Below are positions 9,266 through 17,848 of a stretch of DNA of 64,000 nt, piece after piece; the first letter of the stretch is position 1, and each line of letters starts with the position of its first letter. A model generated the notes under the pieces. The model was not told where the DNA came from. It worked only from the letters and a program-made list of their open reading frames with translations, and searched no databases. The translations under genes were made by a program, and so were the position numbers. The stretch lies in assembly GCA_017413085.1 (NCBI GenBank), contig JAFPVC010000061.1, forward strand, positions 62,001 to 126,000, written 5' to 3'. The stretch comes from Prevotella sp. Lineage in GTDB: Bacteria; Bacteroidota; Bacteroidia; Bacteroidales; Bacteroidaceae.

Positions 9266-9300
9266 TCCCCTGGGGTTCACACCCCGGGGGATTTTATTTA
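9266..9300 (+). terminator. Strong terminator after ompA
   Basis: A GC-rich 11-bp stem (TCCCCTGGGGT with ACCCCGGGGGA, 9266-9291) with a 4-nt loop is followed by TTTTATTTA. It is a canonical intrinsic terminator. Confidence 0.9.
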
Positions 9301-9374
9301 ACCCAGACAAGAGCATTTGCCTACGCTCAGCATAATCTTTATATCACTGACAGACAATGCTTTACAGATAGCTC

Positions 9375-9440
9375 TGTAATTAAGGCCTGATTACACCGTA
9401 ATTGAGGCCTGATTACACCGTAATTGAGGCCTGATTACAC
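9375..9440. repeat. 22-bp-period intergenic array, copy B (three units)
   Basis: Three 22-nt units begin at 9375, 9397 and 9419. Units two and three are identical and unit one differs at two positions. Each contains the near-palindrome GTAATTGAGGCCTGATTAC centred on GGCC. The array lies between the ompA terminator and a Fur-family gene. Nothing else is recognisable in the 9206-9505 gap apart from the terminator. Confidence 0.9.
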
Positions 9441-9505
9441 TGCGACCAAGAAACGACTGAAAAAAAGCGAAAAACAATATCAAAAACGAGCTAAAAAAAC
9501 AACAA

Positions 9506-9910
9506 ATGAAAGAGGAAGAAAACAAGTTAGAGAGTCATGGAATAAAACCCACAGCGGTAAGAATGCTCGTATGGCAGGAAGTCTGCAACAAGAGCGAAAC
9601 GTTCTCACTTGCCGACGTGGAGCGATGGATGCCCTACACAGAACGTTCCAGCATATTCCGCGCACTGAAACTGTTTGCCGAGCATCATCTGCTTCACATA
9701 ATAGACGACGGCACGGGAATACAGAAATACTGTGTGTGCCGCTGCGAGCACAACCACCACATAAACCACATACACTTCAACTGCCTGAAATGCGGAAAGA
9801 CATATTGTCTGGAAGACTATGCCATACCAATCGTAGAGATGCCCGAGGGTTTCAAGATGCAGGAAGCAGAGTATGTAGTGAAAGGAATATGTAAGTCGTG
9901 CATGCAATAA
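9506..9910 (+). CDS. Fur-family metal-dependent transcriptional regulator
   Basis: The 134-residue protein has the Fur layout. A winged-helix domain occupies residues ~8-75 (SHGIKPTAVRMLVWQEV, with recognition helix TERSSIFRALKLF). A His-rich metal region follows (HNHHINHIHF, 82-91), then structural zinc cysteines CLKCGKTYC (C93, C96, C101) and a second pair C129/C132. The four cysteines indicate a structural Zn site. The sensed metal (Fe, Zn or a peroxide signal) cannot be told from this sequence. It precedes the surface-glycan operon by 61 bp and could be its first gene. Confidence 0.88.
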   Translation: MKEEENKLESHGIKPTAVRMLVWQEVCNKSETFSLADVERWMPYTERSSIFRALKLFAEHHLLHIIDDGTGIQKYCVCRCEHNHHINHIHFNCLKCGKTYCLEDYAIPIVEMPEGFKMQEAEYVVKGICKSCMQ

Positions 9911-9971
9911 ATGCCGGCAAATGACGTTATATATAATGTAGGGAGCAGAAACGCCCCTGCAGAGGAATCTA

Positions 9972-10841
9972 ATGATAACAGCATCAATAGTAACATACAA
10001 CCACCACCTGTTAGACTTTGAGCCTGTATTGAGGAGCTTATTCGCATCGCCCGTAGACATTATCTACATAGTAGACCACTCTGATTACATGCTCGACCTG
10101 AAACAGGAACTGCAGGAATTTGTACAGCGCGTACTCAAGGGCGAGCAGGAACTGAAGAAAAAAGCAGAAGAAGGCTTCCAACTGATATACATGCCCCATG
10201 AGAACAACGGATATGGCGGCGGTCACAACGTGGCAATGCGCGAGGCAATGAAGAAAAACAGCCAATACCATCTTGTGGTAAATCCCGATGTATGGTTCGG
10301 GCCTGAGGTTATACCTACTCTCAAAGACTACATGGACGCGCACAAGGAGGTGGGACAGATGATGCCGAAGGTGATGTATCCCAACGGACAAATCCAGAGG
10401 CTGGCAAAGATGCTGCCCACGCCGTTGGATATGTTCTGCAGATTTTGCATGCCCGAATGGATAATAAAGCGCCGCAATACAAAATACGAACTATGGCAGT
10501 CGGGTTTCAGCAAAACGATGAACGTACCCTACCTGTCTGGCTGCTTCATGTTTCTGAGAATGTCGGCGTTAGAAGAGATTGGACTGTTCGACGAGCACTT
10601 CTTCATGTATGCGGAAGACATAGACATGACACGCCGTATGCACCAGAAGTATGAGACGCTCTACTATCCCTCGACAACCATATACCATACATTCACGCGC
10701 GGCTCGCGCAAGAGCCTCAGACTGCTGCGCATCCACATAGTGAACATCATAATGTATTTCAACAAGTGGGGATGGTGGCGAGACGAAGAACGCAAGATAA
10801 TAAACAACAAGGTGCAAGAACAAATAGGCGGCGCATTATAA
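9972..10841 (+). CDS. Family 2 glycosyltransferase, rhamnosyltransferase-like
   Basis: The 289-residue GT-A enzyme begins ITASIVTYNHHLLDFEPV and has the nucleotide-binding segment NNGYGGGHNVAM. Its metal-binding acidic motif is NPDVW, and the later motif EIGLFDEHFFMYAEDIDMTRR is typical of rhamnosyl- and related transferases. A C-terminal region with a hydrophobic helix (LLRIHIVNIIMYF) suggests membrane association. It acts at the cytoplasmic face in glycan assembly. The start of the PorZ-like gene follows after 2-22 bp. Confidence 0.9.
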   Translation: MITASIVTYNHHLLDFEPVLRSLFASPVDIIYIVDHSDYMLDLKQELQEFVQRVLKGEQELKKKAEEGFQLIYMPHENNGYGGGHNVAMREAMKKNSQYHLVVNPDVWFGPEVIPTLKDYMDAHKEVGQMMPKVMYPNGQIQRLAKMLPTPLDMFCRFCMPEWIIKRRNTKYELWQSGFSKTMNVPYLSGCFMFLRMSALEEIGLFDEHFFMYAEDIDMTRRMHQKYETLYYPSTTIYHTFTRGSRKSLRLLRIHIVNIIMYFNKWGWWRDEERKIINNKVQEQIGGAL

Positions 10842-10863
10842 GATGCGCCAGAGAAAGAACACA

Positions 10864-13008
10864 ATGTATAGAAAACTATTTATATTCATAATAGTCCTGT
10901 TCATACACTGTGCAGCGGTGTCAGCCGCTGCAGTCGGAACATGGAAGGTTTACCGCAGCTACTCACCGATAGAAGAGATAGCCCCGGCAGGCAACCTCGT
11001 GTTTGTAAAGGCCAACGGCAACCTGTACTCATACAATACATCCGACAAGGCACTCACAACATACGCCAAAGAAGACGGTCTGTGGGGCAGTGCCATCAAT
11101 CACATCAAATGGGTGCCGACGACAAAAAAACTCATCATTGTCTACGATGACTACACGATAGAACTGCTGTCGGCAAACGGCGACGTGGAGACCATAGTGG
11201 CCCTGCGCGAGAAACGCATGACTACAGACAAAACCGTCTATTCGATATATATAGACAAGCAGTATGCCTATCTGTGCACCGCCTTCGGACTGATGAAGAT
11301 TGACACCAGAGAATGTCTGGTAGAAGACACCTACTCCATCGGCATAGCAGCCATCCAGATGACCATCAGCAACGGAAAGATATACATAGCATCGGATGCC
11401 GGGCCGCTATACGAAGCACCGACAGACGCTAACCTCATTGACAAGAACACCTGGACTGAATCAGAGGCTAACTGGGATGAAATAAAGACTGTCCTGGAAA
11501 ACGACCGCAACGACTATGGGCAGATAGTCTACGACAGCCACTGCAAATGCTACTGGGGCAGTAATGCCGAGGGACGGCTGACACAGTATGACAAAACCGA
11601 CGACGGCTATACCGCAATTGGCGACGGCGTAATACCCGATGGTCCCAAATATCCGGAACACATGGTGGTGAGGATGTATAACGGAAAGATACACACGCTC
11701 CGTGGATTCTACAACATGGACGGTCTGGGGAAAGGCTGGGAAGGCGTAGTCCAGACGTTCGACGGACAAGACTGGAGCATCTTCGACAACAGCATGGCAG
11801 AGGAGAACGAATACAACCATAACGACTATAACTGCATGGCACAAGACCCTCTGAACAAAAACCACATTATGGTGGGCGGTGCGACAGCACTGTTCGGCTA
11901 CACAGACGGGAAGATGACAGAGCGGTATACCGGCAAACACACGAAGACAGCCGAAGGTACTAACGCCATGGTATGGAGCGAGACAGCAGCCATCACGGGA
12001 CTGGCATACGACAAGAAAGGCAATCTATGGGTGATGAATATGCAGAACCCTGCACCACTCGTATGCTACACCAAGGACAAGGAATGGAAGACATTCAGCC
12101 CGCCCACGCTAAAAGCCAAAGGCAAAGCCATACTCTACGTATCGCCATTCTTTGACTCCAGAGGCCTTATGTGGTTCTGCTACAACCACTACCTGGGCAA
12201 TTTCTTCGGCTTCTACAACCCTGAGACCGACGAGACAAGCCTTATAGACAACTTTACCAACCAAGACGGAAAGAACATCAATCCTGCCAACACGTGGGAC
12301 TCACGCGTGGTAACCGAAGACATGGAAGGTAACGTGTGGCTCGGCACGAACCACTATACCATATACGTTACACCTGACGACATAAAATACATGTTGTCGC
12401 ACAGCAACGACCTTACATCATTAAGAGTGACGCAGCATAAGGTGCCGCGCAACGACGGAACGGGACTGGCAGACTATCTGCTCGACGGTATATCCGTGCG
12501 TGACATCAAGGTGGATGCCGCAAACAGGAAATGGATAGCTACCGATGCCAACGGCGTATACCTGATAAGCAGCGACAACAATACAGAGTTGGAACACTTT
12601 ACCACTGACAACAGTCTGCTGCCGTCAAACAAAGTATGCAGCATCTGCATCGACGACAAGAACGGGCGCGTGTATTTCGGCACGCTGAACGGTCTCTGCT
12701 CATACGAGACCGGCATGACAGAAGACTACGGCACGCTCGACAAGGCAAACATATATGCTTATCCAAACCCCGTCAGACCGGAATATACCGGCGACATAAC
12801 AATCAAGGGACTGATAGAGAACGCACAGATTAAAATCACTACCTCGTCAGGCTATGTAGTGCATGAGGGCGTAAGCAACGGCAACATATACAAGTGGAAC
12901 GGATGCGACCAACAAGGCGAGCGCGTTGCATCGGGAGTATACATGGTGCTTGTGACGACACCTACCGGTGAGGAAGGGTGTGTGACGAAGATAGCGATGG
13001 TAAAGTAA
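10864..13008 (+). CDS. porZ: PorZ-like T9SS surface protein (two propellers plus C-terminal domain)
   Basis: The protein has about 714 residues. An in-frame ATG at 10843 exists, but the one at 10864 gives a proper signal peptide (MYRKLFIFIIVLFIHCAAVS). Most of the sequence is propeller blades of the two-component-regulator type (LWGSAINHIKWVPTTKKLII, NVWLGTNHYTIYV, KWIATDANGVYLIS). It ends with a type A T9SS C-terminal domain starting at YPNPVRPEY and finishing ASGVYMVLVTTP...KIAMVK. In P. gingivalis PorZ delivers anionic LPS to the sortase PorU. Its position inside a glycan-assembly operon fits that job. The assignment rests on domain order and length; a generic propeller protein is the alternative. 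Confidence 0.72.
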   Translation: MYRKLFIFIIVLFIHCAAVSAAAVGTWKVYRSYSPIEEIAPAGNLVFVKANGNLYSYNTSDKALTTYAKEDGLWGSAINHIKWVPTTKKLIIVYDDYTIELLSANGDVETIVALREKRMTTDKTVYSIYIDKQYAYLCTAFGLMKIDTRECLVEDTYSIGIAAIQMTISNGKIYIASDAGPLYEAPTDANLIDKNTWTESEANWDEIKTVLENDRNDYGQIVYDSHCKCYWGSNAEGRLTQYDKTDDGYTAIGDGVIPDGPKYPEHMVVRMYNGKIHTLRGFYNMDGLGKGWEGVVQTFDGQDWSIFDNSMAEENEYNHNDYNCMAQDPLNKNHIMVGGATALFGYTDGKMTERYTGKHTKTAEGTNAMVWSETAAITGLAYDKKGNLWVMNMQNPAPLVCYTKDKEWKTFSPPTLKAKGKAILYVSPFFDSRGLMWFCYNHYLGNFFGFYNPETDETSLIDNFTNQDGKNINPANTWDSRVVTEDMEGNVWLGTNHYTIYVTPDDIKYMLSHSNDLTSLRVTQHKVPRNDGTGLADYLLDGISVRDIKVDAANRKWIATDANGVYLISSDNNTELEHFTTDNSLLPSNKVCSICIDDKNGRVYFGTLNGLCSYETGMTEDYGTLDKANIYAYPNPVRPEYTGDITIKGLIENAQIKITTSSGYVVHEGVSNGNIYKWNGCDQQGERVASGVYMVLVTTPTGEEGCVTKIAMVK

Positions 13009-13009
13009 G

Positions 13010-13057
13010 AATTGAAGAATTGAAAGATTGAAGAATTGAAGGATTGAAAAGTTGAAG
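13010..13057 (+). repeat. Octamer microsatellite overlapping a start codon
   Basis: Six 8-nt units with consensus RRTTGAAR run from the porZ stop codon into the next gene. The last unit (13050-13057) supplies the TTG start codon at 13052 and the first Lys codon. Confidence 0.8.
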
Positions 13058-13900
13058 TTCTCACTCATCATACCTCACCACGGAGATGACAGACTGCTTG
13101 ACAGGCTGCTGAAGAGCATACCCGACCGCGATGATCTGGAGACGATCGTGATACGCGATGACAAGGCAAAAGGAGCTGGATGGGCACGCAACAAAGGCCT
13201 GGAGCATGCTGTCGGTGAGTATGTATTGTTTGCTGACAGCGACGACTATTTTACAAGCGGATTCTATCAACTGCTTGATGAACTACAGACAGAGACGGCC
13301 GACATCATTTTCTTCAATGCCCATTCTATAACCGAAGGCACAGGCAAGCCCTCTTGGCGCGCTGACAGGCTTAACTGGATAATGAAACAGCCCGCCGACA
13401 GGCGCGAGTTCTTTCTGCGCCACACATTCACCGAACCATGGTGCCATATCGTAAGACACAGCCTCATCGAGCAGTACGGCATCCGCTTTGACGAAGGCCC
13501 CATGCTTGAAGACGTAGCCTTCACCACTATGGCGGGCTATCACGCACAAACAATAAAAGCAGACAGCCGAGTCTTCTACTGTATATGCGACCGGGCGGAA
13601 AGCAACGGCAAACGACTAAGCGACGAGCGCCTCGTCACTCACTCTAAGGTGCTGGCCAAGGCGAACCTGTTCAACAAGATACACGCCATAAATTATTATC
13701 ACATAAGAATGGTATATCCTGTGTTTTACTGCATGACACACTGGAATTGGAGCCTGGCACTGAAATGCTGCCGCACGATTATAAAAGAAGGATACACCTG
13801 GCCGCAGTTAACCTACAGGCTGCTAACTTTCCCTTTCTCAGTTATAGGGTGGACTTATCGAAAATGGTGCTATGCAAGAGCAAGAGAAGAAAATACGTAA
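13052..13900 (+). CDS. Family 2 glycosyltransferase with TTG start
   Basis: The 282-residue GT-A protein begins KFSLIIPHHGDDRLLDRLLKS and has the DXD-like ADSDDYF motif near residue 55 and EDVAFTTMAGYH near residue 155. No in-frame ATG exists at the right place. A TGA lies 15 bp upstream, so translation must start at TTG 13052 inside the octamer array. The end overlaps the acyltransferase gene by 29 bp, indicating translational coupling. The donor and acceptor sugars are unknown. Confidence 0.87.
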   Translation: MKFSLIIPHHGDDRLLDRLLKSIPDRDDLETIVIRDDKAKGAGWARNKGLEHAVGEYVLFADSDDYFTSGFYQLLDELQTETADIIFFNAHSITEGTGKPSWRADRLNWIMKQPADRREFFLRHTFTEPWCHIVRHSLIEQYGIRFDEGPMLEDVAFTTMAGYHAQTIKADSRVFYCICDRAESNGKRLSDERLVTHSKVLAKANLFNKIHAINYYHIRMVYPVFYCMTHWNWSLALKCCRTIIKEGYTWPQLTYRLLTFPFSVIGWTYRKWCYARAREENT

Positions 13901-14795
13901 ATATGCCAACATGGACTTAGTGCGATACGCACTGACCATACCTGTTATTCTCGAGCATTGCAACGTGCTACTCGGAACAAAGATATGGTGGATGATTAGT
14001 GCCGACCATGCAGTCAAAGGATTCTTCGCACTCAGCGGTTTCCTGATGTATGGCAGCTATATCAAGAGAGATAGTTGGCTGGGTTTCGTCAAATCACGTG
14101 CAAAGCGCATTGTGCCGCCCTACGTAAAGATTGTACTGTTGTGTGCCATCGGACTGAGTTTAGTGTCTACACTGCCCCTGACAAAGTATTTCACAGATGC
14201 AGGACTATGGAAATATCTTGCAGCCAACTTAGCATTTCTGAATTTCCTGCAACCGACGCTGCCGGGAGTGTTTGAGCACAACAATGTTGACGCAGTAAAC
14301 GGCTCGCTGTGGACACTGAAAGTGGAATGGATGCTGTATCTTACCATTCCCGTATTTTTCTTCCTAATCAGAAAGACCAACTGGAAGCCCGCCTATATTA
14401 TATATGCCATAGCGATTGCATCAATAGCATATAAGTTCGGCATGGAACTCATGTATGAGTCAACAGGCAATGGCTTATACCAGATATTAGGACGCCAGTT
14501 CGCCGGCCAGCTTATATTCTTCTACCTCGGAGTATTATTGAGCATATATCACAATGCTGTAGAGAAATATGCAGTATGGCTACTTGCAGTATGCCTGGCT
14601 GTCTATGCGACAGGCGCGTTCATTGACAGCAACGCCTTTCTCGACATAGTGTTACCAATGTCATTCTGCACAATCGTAATACTGTGCAGTACATACTGGC
14701 CCTTAGGAGAGTGGACTTCACGGATAGGCAACAAATCATACGAGGTATACCTGTATCACTTTCCCATAATACAACTGATTGCAAACTTCATGTAA
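13872..14795 (+). CDS. Membrane acyltransferase 3 family protein
   Basis: The 307-residue protein has about ten hydrophobic segments and the acyltransferase-3 hallmarks: an N-terminal NMDLVRYALTIPVILEHC with the conserved His, GFFALSGFLMYGSY, and an Arg-rich turn KSRAKRIVPPY. These enzymes O-acylate sugars at the membrane, usually using acetyl-CoA. Within this operon it probably O-acetylates a repeat-unit sugar. It overlaps the preceding glycosyltransferase gene and is followed after 7 bp by a GT4 gene. Confidence 0.88.
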   Translation: MQEQEKKIRKYANMDLVRYALTIPVILEHCNVLLGTKIWWMISADHAVKGFFALSGFLMYGSYIKRDSWLGFVKSRAKRIVPPYVKIVLLCAIGLSLVSTLPLTKYFTDAGLWKYLAANLAFLNFLQPTLPGVFEHNNVDAVNGSLWTLKVEWMLYLTIPVFFFLIRKTNWKPAYIIYAIAIASIAYKFGMELMYESTGNGLYQILGRQFAGQLIFFYLGVLLSIYHNAVEKYAVWLLAVCLAVYATGAFIDSNAFLDIVLPMSFCTIVILCSTYWPLGEWTSRIGNKSYEVYLYHFPIIQLIANFM

Positions 14796-14802
14796 GAACG
14801 CC

Positions 14803-15855
14803 ATGCGAATAGTCTACGTCATAGAAGGTCTGTCTGTAAAAGGAGGCTTGGAACGCATCCTTACAGACAAGATGAACTACCTCGCTGAGCACACTGCTCA
14901 TGAGATAGTGCTGATGACCGTGTGGCATGAAGACGGGGAAGTACCATACCCACTAAGTCCTAAAATCAGGCGTATCAAGCTCAACGTACCGCCAACGCTT
15001 GTCGCCTTACCCCTCGCTATATGGAGGTTTAACAAATACATTAAACGCGCCAACCCAGACATCACCGTATTCTTCCGGGCAATAGGAGCCATGCTCATAG
15101 CATCCACCACATGGAAAGGGCGCAAGATATTTGAGTCACATCTGGACTATCACCACTCAAACCACAACTGGCTTTATCCATACATGCAGCGTAAGGCTGA
15201 CACCGTGGTGTGCCTGACACAAGGCGATGCAAGGAACTTCAAGGAATCAAGGCATACTATCGTAATACCAGATTTCACCACCATCAAGCCCATATCCGCT
15301 CCTGACTATTCTTCAAAACGCTGCATCTGGGTGGGAAGGCTCGAACCAGAGAAAGCACCCGACAAACTGGTACGCTTATGGAAAACCATACATGCCAGCC
15401 ACCCCGAATGGAGAGTTGACATGTATGGCGAAGGCAGGATGAGAGAGCAGATACAGAACATGATAGCATCGTCGGGGCTTGCAAACGTAATATCACTGCA
15501 TGGCGTCACCGACAACATTGCAAAAGAATATCAGAAATGCAGTTTCCTAATTATGACCTCCGAATGTGAGGGCATGGGCATGGTACTGATAGAAGCCAAC
15601 GCATGTGGACTGCCTGCGATAGCATTCGACTGTCCGCACGGCCCAAGCGACATCATAAAGGACAAGGAAACTGGCTTCCTCATTGACATTAATGACACAG
15701 AAGCCATGACACAAGCCGTCATGACATTAATCGAGCATGACGACCTGCGCCAACACATGGGGCAAAATGCTGTCAAAGCAGCAAAGGAATATTCACCAGA
15801 AAGAATAATGTCTATGTGGCTGAAACTATTCACAAATAACAATGCCAGAGAATAA
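14803..15855 (+). CDS. Family 4 glycosyltransferase
   Basis: The 350-residue GT-B enzyme starts MRIVYVIEGLSVKGGLERI. An upstream in-frame ATG at 14779 would overlap the acyltransferase gene and add eight non-conserved residues, so 14803 is preferred. The C-terminal half has the GT4 motifs WVGRLEPEKAPDKLV, ISLHGVTDNI and the donor-binding ESEGMGMVLIEA-like stretch (SECEGMGMVLIEANACGLP). It retains the sugar-nucleotide configuration in its product. It overlaps the next gene by 14 bp. Confidence 0.92.
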   Translation: MRIVYVIEGLSVKGGLERILTDKMNYLAEHTAHEIVLMTVWHEDGEVPYPLSPKIRRIKLNVPPTLVALPLAIWRFNKYIKRANPDITVFFRAIGAMLIASTTWKGRKIFESHLDYHHSNHNWLYPYMQRKADTVVCLTQGDARNFKESRHTIVIPDFTTIKPISAPDYSSKRCIWVGRLEPEKAPDKLVRLWKTIHASHPEWRVDMYGEGRMREQIQNMIASSGLANVISLHGVTDNIAKEYQKCSFLIMTSECEGMGMVLIEANACGLPAIAFDCPHGPSDIIKDKETGFLIDINDTEAMTQAVMTLIEHDDLRQHMGQNAVKAAKEYSPERIMSMWLKLFTNNNARE

Positions 15856-16633
15856 CATGCTGCTTTCCGTCATCATACCAGTATATAAAGTTGAGCACAC
15901 ACTTGACCGTTGCATTAAGAGTGTGGTCACACAGGGCATTGACAACATACAGATAATACTCGTTGATGACGGCTCACCCGACAAATGTCCTGCACTGTGC
16001 GACGAGTGGGCAGCTACAGACCATCGCATACAAGTGATACACAAGCGGAACGGTGGACTGAGCAGTGCGCGCAATGCCGGCATAGACATAGCAACTGGTG
16101 AATATATAACATTCGTTGACAGCGATGACTATCTCTCGTCCGATACATACCTGCCACTGATGCGGCAACTTGCTGAACATCCAGAAATCGACATGATAGA
16201 ATACAGTTTCAACATAACAGGCGGCAAGAGATTAAACACGAATTATGCCGATGCTACTTTCAACACCGCAGACGAGTACTGGATGCACACACATGCATGG
16301 AGTCACTCCTACGCATGCAACAAAATCTACCGACGCAGCCTCTTCAACGGATTGAGATATGAAGAGGGAAAACTGTATGAGGACTTATTCCTCATGCCTC
16401 ACCTGCTGAAAAAGAATCCACGCATAGCGACAAGTTCACTCAAAGGCTACAACTATTGCCTTAGCGAAAACAGCATCAGCTGCAAGACCAACCGCAAGAA
16501 CATCAAGCAACTGTTAATAGCAGAAATTAAGGCCGCAAGGATTATGCACACGCATCCTTTCTCGCTCAACGGATTGGAATTATACAAAGCCATGATATAT
16601 AGGATTACAGATATAATAAAAAGTTATTTCTAA
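15842..16633 (+). CDS. Family 2 glycosyltransferase
   Basis: The 263-residue GT-A enzyme has the textbook N-terminus LLSVIIPVYKVEHTLDRCI, then LVDDGSPDKCP, NGGLSSARNAGIDIATGEY and FVDSDDYLS. An EGKLYEDLFLMPHL segment marks the catalytic base region. It could also start at 15857. It overlaps the previous gene and the next one begins on the base after its stop codon, so it belongs to the coupled glycan operon. Confidence 0.92.
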   Translation: MPENNMLLSVIIPVYKVEHTLDRCIKSVVTQGIDNIQIILVDDGSPDKCPALCDEWAATDHRIQVIHKRNGGLSSARNAGIDIATGEYITFVDSDDYLSSDTYLPLMRQLAEHPEIDMIEYSFNITGGKRLNTNYADATFNTADEYWMHTHAWSHSYACNKIYRRSLFNGLRYEEGKLYEDLFLMPHLLKKNPRIATSSLKGYNYCLSENSISCKTNRKNIKQLLIAEIKAARIMHTHPFSLNGLELYKAMIYRITDIIKSYF

Positions 16634-17848
16634 ATGCGCATACTGTTACTCGGAGAATATAGCAACGTACATAACAATCTGGCATACGGTCTGCGTGCTC
16701 TTGGCCATGAAGTAGTGACAGCCAACAACGGTGACTATTGGAAACATTTCGACAGCGACATCAATCTGTCAAGATGGGTAACACACGAAACTGGCTGGCG
16801 CGCCCGACTGCAGAATGCCATACACTTCATTCCTTTTGTCTGCAGGCTGATTCCCGGTCTGCTCCGTATGCAGAATTTCGACGTGGTGCAACTCATCAAT
16901 CCTATATTCCTTGAATTGAAGGCAGAACGACATTTCAGCATATACCGTTACCTGCGAAAGCACAATAAAAAGATTGTGCTCGGCGCAATGGGCGACGACT
17001 ATTATTTCTGCCACATAAACCATACGCTGAAGCCCATGCGCTACTCCGACTACAACATCGGTTCAACGGAACGCATGACAGACTTTGCACATTGGACTTA
17101 CTATGATGAGGTAGGAACAGAAAAAGAACGACTGTGCCGCATGATTGCCCACGACTGTGATGCCATTGTTTCAGGTATGTATGAATACTGGCTGCCTTAC
17201 AGCATGACCGAAGACAAGGACAAAAACGGCAAACTACTGCGCGAAAAACTGCTCAACATTCCATTCCCAATCAAAAGCGAAGACGTCGGCAGAGGAGAAG
17301 ACAACTGCAAAGAAGAAAGCTACTGCGAAGAATACTATGGTAGAGAAGACAGCAATACTACAAAGCCAATTAAAGTATTCGTAGGAGTAAGTAAGGAACG
17401 AGCCGTATTTAAGGGTACGGACATATTGCTGCAAGCCGCCAAAGAACTGCAGCACAAGTATCCCGGAAGGATTGAACTGCGCATAGCCGAGGGGATTCCC
17501 TTTGCTGAATATCAGAAATTGATGGACTCGTCAGACGTACTTCTCGACCAGATATACAGTTACGGCCCGGGCATGAACGCACTGCTTGCCATGTCGAAGG
17601 GTATCATAGCCGTGAGCGGTGGCGAACCGGAATACTATGACCTCATGGGTGAGCATGACTGCCGTCCCATCATCAATGTAGAACCTACGTATGACAGCGT
17701 ATACCACCAATTGGAAAATCTCATCCTGCATCCGGAAAGACTGCAGAAACTCAAGAGCGAAAGCCGTCGATATATAATGCGCAACCACGACGCAATAAAG
17801 GTTGCACAACAATATGAAAAGTTATATCAAAGACTATGCGAAGAATAA
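16634..17848 (+). CDS. GT-B (GT4-like) glycosyltransferase
   Basis: The 404-residue protein begins MRILLLGEYSNVHNNLAYGL with the glycine-rich GT-B start. Its C-terminal half carries KGTDILLQAAKEL and the donor-site region SSDVLLDQIYSYGPGMNALLAMSKG...SGGEPEYYD. An unusual highly acidic Cys/Tyr-containing insert lies at roughly residues 215-243, between the two Rossmann domains, and looks like a flexible extra linker. The stop codon overlaps the start of the phosphatase-CotH gene by 13 bp. Confidence 0.82.
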   Translation: MRILLLGEYSNVHNNLAYGLRALGHEVVTANNGDYWKHFDSDINLSRWVTHETGWRARLQNAIHFIPFVCRLIPGLLRMQNFDVVQLINPIFLELKAERHFSIYRYLRKHNKKIVLGAMGDDYYFCHINHTLKPMRYSDYNIGSTERMTDFAHWTYYDEVGTEKERLCRMIAHDCDAIVSGMYEYWLPYSMTEDKDKNGKLLREKLLNIPFPIKSEDVGRGEDNCKEESYCEEYYGREDSNTTKPIKVFVGVSKERAVFKGTDILLQAAKELQHKYPGRIELRIAEGIPFAEYQKLMDSSDVLLDQIYSYGPGMNALLAMSKGIIAVSGGEPEYYDLMGEHDCRPIINVEPTYDSVYHQLENLILHPERLQKLKSESRRYIMRNHDAIKVAQQYEKLYQRLCEE

